A stretch of 5,754 nucleotides of DNA. Origin: Chloroflexota bacterium. GTDB lineage: Bacteria > Chloroflexota > Dehalococcoidia > Lucifugimonadales > Lucifugimonadaceae. A program made the translations under genes and the position numbers. The stretch lies in NCBI GenBank assembly GCA_002712125.1, contig PASL01000024.1:18144-23897 (forward strand), written 5' to 3'. Below are positions 4,487-5,754 of this stretch, piece by piece; within the stretch, counting starts at the first letter, position 1, and each line of letters begins with the position of its first letter. The notes under the pieces were generated by a model. The model ran no database searches and had not been told where the DNA came from. It worked only from the letters and a program-made list of their open reading frames with translations.

Positions 4487-5754
4487 TTGACAACAATTAA
4501 TCTCCAAAGATACTTAGAAAATACAAAAATATTTGTACTGAAAAATCGTTTATACATACTACTTTTATTTTTGTTTTTTGATAGTTTTTATGGGCTTAGA
4601 TTTAATTCCGGTATTTTTTCAATTGGAAATATTATTTCTGGAGATTTACTCTGGATAATTCAAATTTTTCAGTCTTTTTTTTCTGCATTAACAATAATTT
4701 ATTATAGATATAAGGTATTAACTGGACTTTCAGGAAATTTACTACTTTTTTTTACACCAATTATATTATTTATTATTGTTATTTTTGCAGTAGACAATCT
4801 TTTAAAATTTAACGAGCATCAAGCAGTTTTCAACTTTAATATTTCATCTATTTTTTTTAGTTCTCTTTATTGGTCAGCAGCATATTTATCTGTTGCAGTA
4901 GGTTTAACTATAACTTATAAAGTCCAAAGGTTTGGAAACTTTGCTCAGGCAGAAATGATGCTGATTGGTTCTTACGTAGCTTTAATTTTAATGTGGTCTG
5001 ATAGATTTTACCCTCTTTCTTCAGCTGAAAGTGATGGTAAATTAGACTTCTCATTAATTATTTATGCATCAATTTGTGCTTTTATAATAACTGGGTTATT
5101 TGGATTGATTATAGACAAATTAGTTTATAAGCCCTTAAGGCAAAAATTTGCTTCTCCTCAAGTTTTAATGATCACTTCTTTAGGTGTCGCAATGTTGATT
5201 AGAGCCATATTGTATATAAGATTTTCTGCGAAAACTTTTAGGTTCATTCCGGATAAAGATTGGAAGCTACTTGAATCAAATATATATGTACCAACATTTA
5301 GAATAGATTTATTTATTGGTAAAATTGAATCTTCGAATTTTCTATTTTTAGGTAATATTAATAATTATGGTATAACTTATACTAAGTTGGCACTTGTTTT
5401 AGGTGTTTTTATAACTGTTTTGGCCATAGTACTTATAATTAAGAAGAGTATTATTGGGAAAAAGATGCTCGCTGTTGCTGACAATCCAGATTTAGCATCA
5501 ACCTCAGGTATCAATATAGAGAATATTTACTCATTTAGTTCGTTTATTTCTTCTGGTATTGCAGGCTTAGGTGGAGCCTTATTGGCTACCATACTCCCTA
5601 TAAATCCAGAATTAGGTATATCTTTGTTACTTCCTGCTTTTGCAGTAATTGTATTGGGGTCTTTAGGGTCAATTTCAGGGGTTATAATTGCTTCTGTAAT
5701 TATTGGTGCTATTAGAGCATTTTCAGAACCAATATTAATAGGATTGGGTAATGC
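4487..5754 (+). CDS. livH: LivH-type branched-chain amino acid ABC permease, with N-terminal extension; 3' end outside window
   Basis: This is a membrane subunit of a Liv-type importer, and the frame is open to the window end (422 codons so far). The canonical LivH part begins near residue 118. It has a first helix SLYWSAAYLSVAVGLTITY (126-144), then NFAQAE (151-156) matching the LivH NFAHG motif with His replaced by Gln. Further on are MLAVADNPDLASTSGI (327-342), the loop expected to contact the ATPase, and VLGSLGSISG (389-398), the conserved GS-rich helix start. Before this core lie about 115 extra residues with three hydrophobic segments (about 22-37, 54-73, 86-102), not seen in the usual protein of about 300 residues. 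The frame follows a stop at 4463 and has no early ATG. TTG 4487 is the best start but lacks a Shine-Dalgarno; TTG 4573 is an alternative. LivM and the LivF/LivG ATPases would be expected beyond the window. The family is secure, the start is not. Confidence 0.88.
   Translation, partial: MTTINLQRYLENTKIFVLKNRLYILLLFLFFDSFYGLRFNSGIFSIGNIISGDLLWIIQIFQSFFSALTIIYYRYKVLTGLSGNLLLFFTPIILFIIVIFAVDNLLKFNEHQAVFNFNISSIFFSSLYWSAAYLSVAVGLTITYKVQRFGNFAQAEMMLIGSYVALILMWSDRFYPLSSAESDGKLDFSLIIYASICAFIITGLFGLIIDKLVYKPLRQKFASPQVLMITSLGVAMLIRAILYIRFSAKTFRFIPDKDWKLLESNIYVPTFRIDLFIGKIESSNFLFLGNINNYGITYTKLALVLGVFITVLAIVLIIKKSIIGKKMLAVADNPDLASTSGINIENIYSFSSFISSGIAGLGGALLATILPINPELGISLLLPAFAVIVLGSLGSISGVIIASVIIGAIRAFSEPILIGLGN

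Overview
This AT-rich window reads as bacterial DNA from a small-genome marine plankton organism. The main clue is a complete proteorhodopsin-type light-driven proton pump with the glutamine associated with blue tuning. It sits among tightly packed nutrient-transport and housekeeping genes. The lineage cannot be fixed from sequence alone. Low-GC open-ocean groups such as Pelagibacterales-like alphaproteobacteria or the low-GC marine actinobacteria would fit, but that is inference. No RNA genes, insertion sequences, CRISPR arrays or origins were seen.

Layout. (1) At 39-848 (+) is the rhodopsin gene, with a Shine-Dalgarno motif lying inside a slightly longer open frame and an unusual Arg/Ser/Thr-rich cytoplasmic tail. 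It ends at a strong 18-bp hairpin terminator (861-900). (2) At 911-1639 (+), just 10 nt after the hairpin, is an ABC ATPase of the polar amino acid type with no permease or binding protein beside it. (3) On the minus strand, three genes follow one another: a LysE/RhtB-type exporter (3124-2513), a DUF805 membrane protein (2436-2119) and the tRNA wobble methyltransferase TrmL (2095-1634). The last overlaps the ATPase tail-to-tail by 6 nt. A plausible promoter sits in front of the DUF805 gene. (4) A 164-nt divergent spacer separates the exporter from a plus-strand branched-chain-amino-acid-type uptake locus. That locus comprises a lipoprotein substrate-binding protein (3289-4422) with a near-perfect Shine-Dalgarno, a 13-bp perfect inverted repeat (4441-4473), and a LivH-type permease running off the window end (from about 4487).

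How it fits together. The rhodopsin would build proton-motive force from light. The Liv-type ABC system would take up amino acids or similar small solutes, and the LysE-type protein would export some. The rhodopsin and the binding protein are the only two genes with a strong, well-spaced Shine-Dalgarno, consistent with high expression. Both are followed by hairpins that would separate their expression from the gene downstream.

No wholly new system is evident. The features most worth a second look are the pentapeptide-repeat basic tail on the rhodopsin, the roughly 115-residue membrane extension with a non-ATG start on the LivH-type permease, and the orphan ATPase placed directly behind a terminator.
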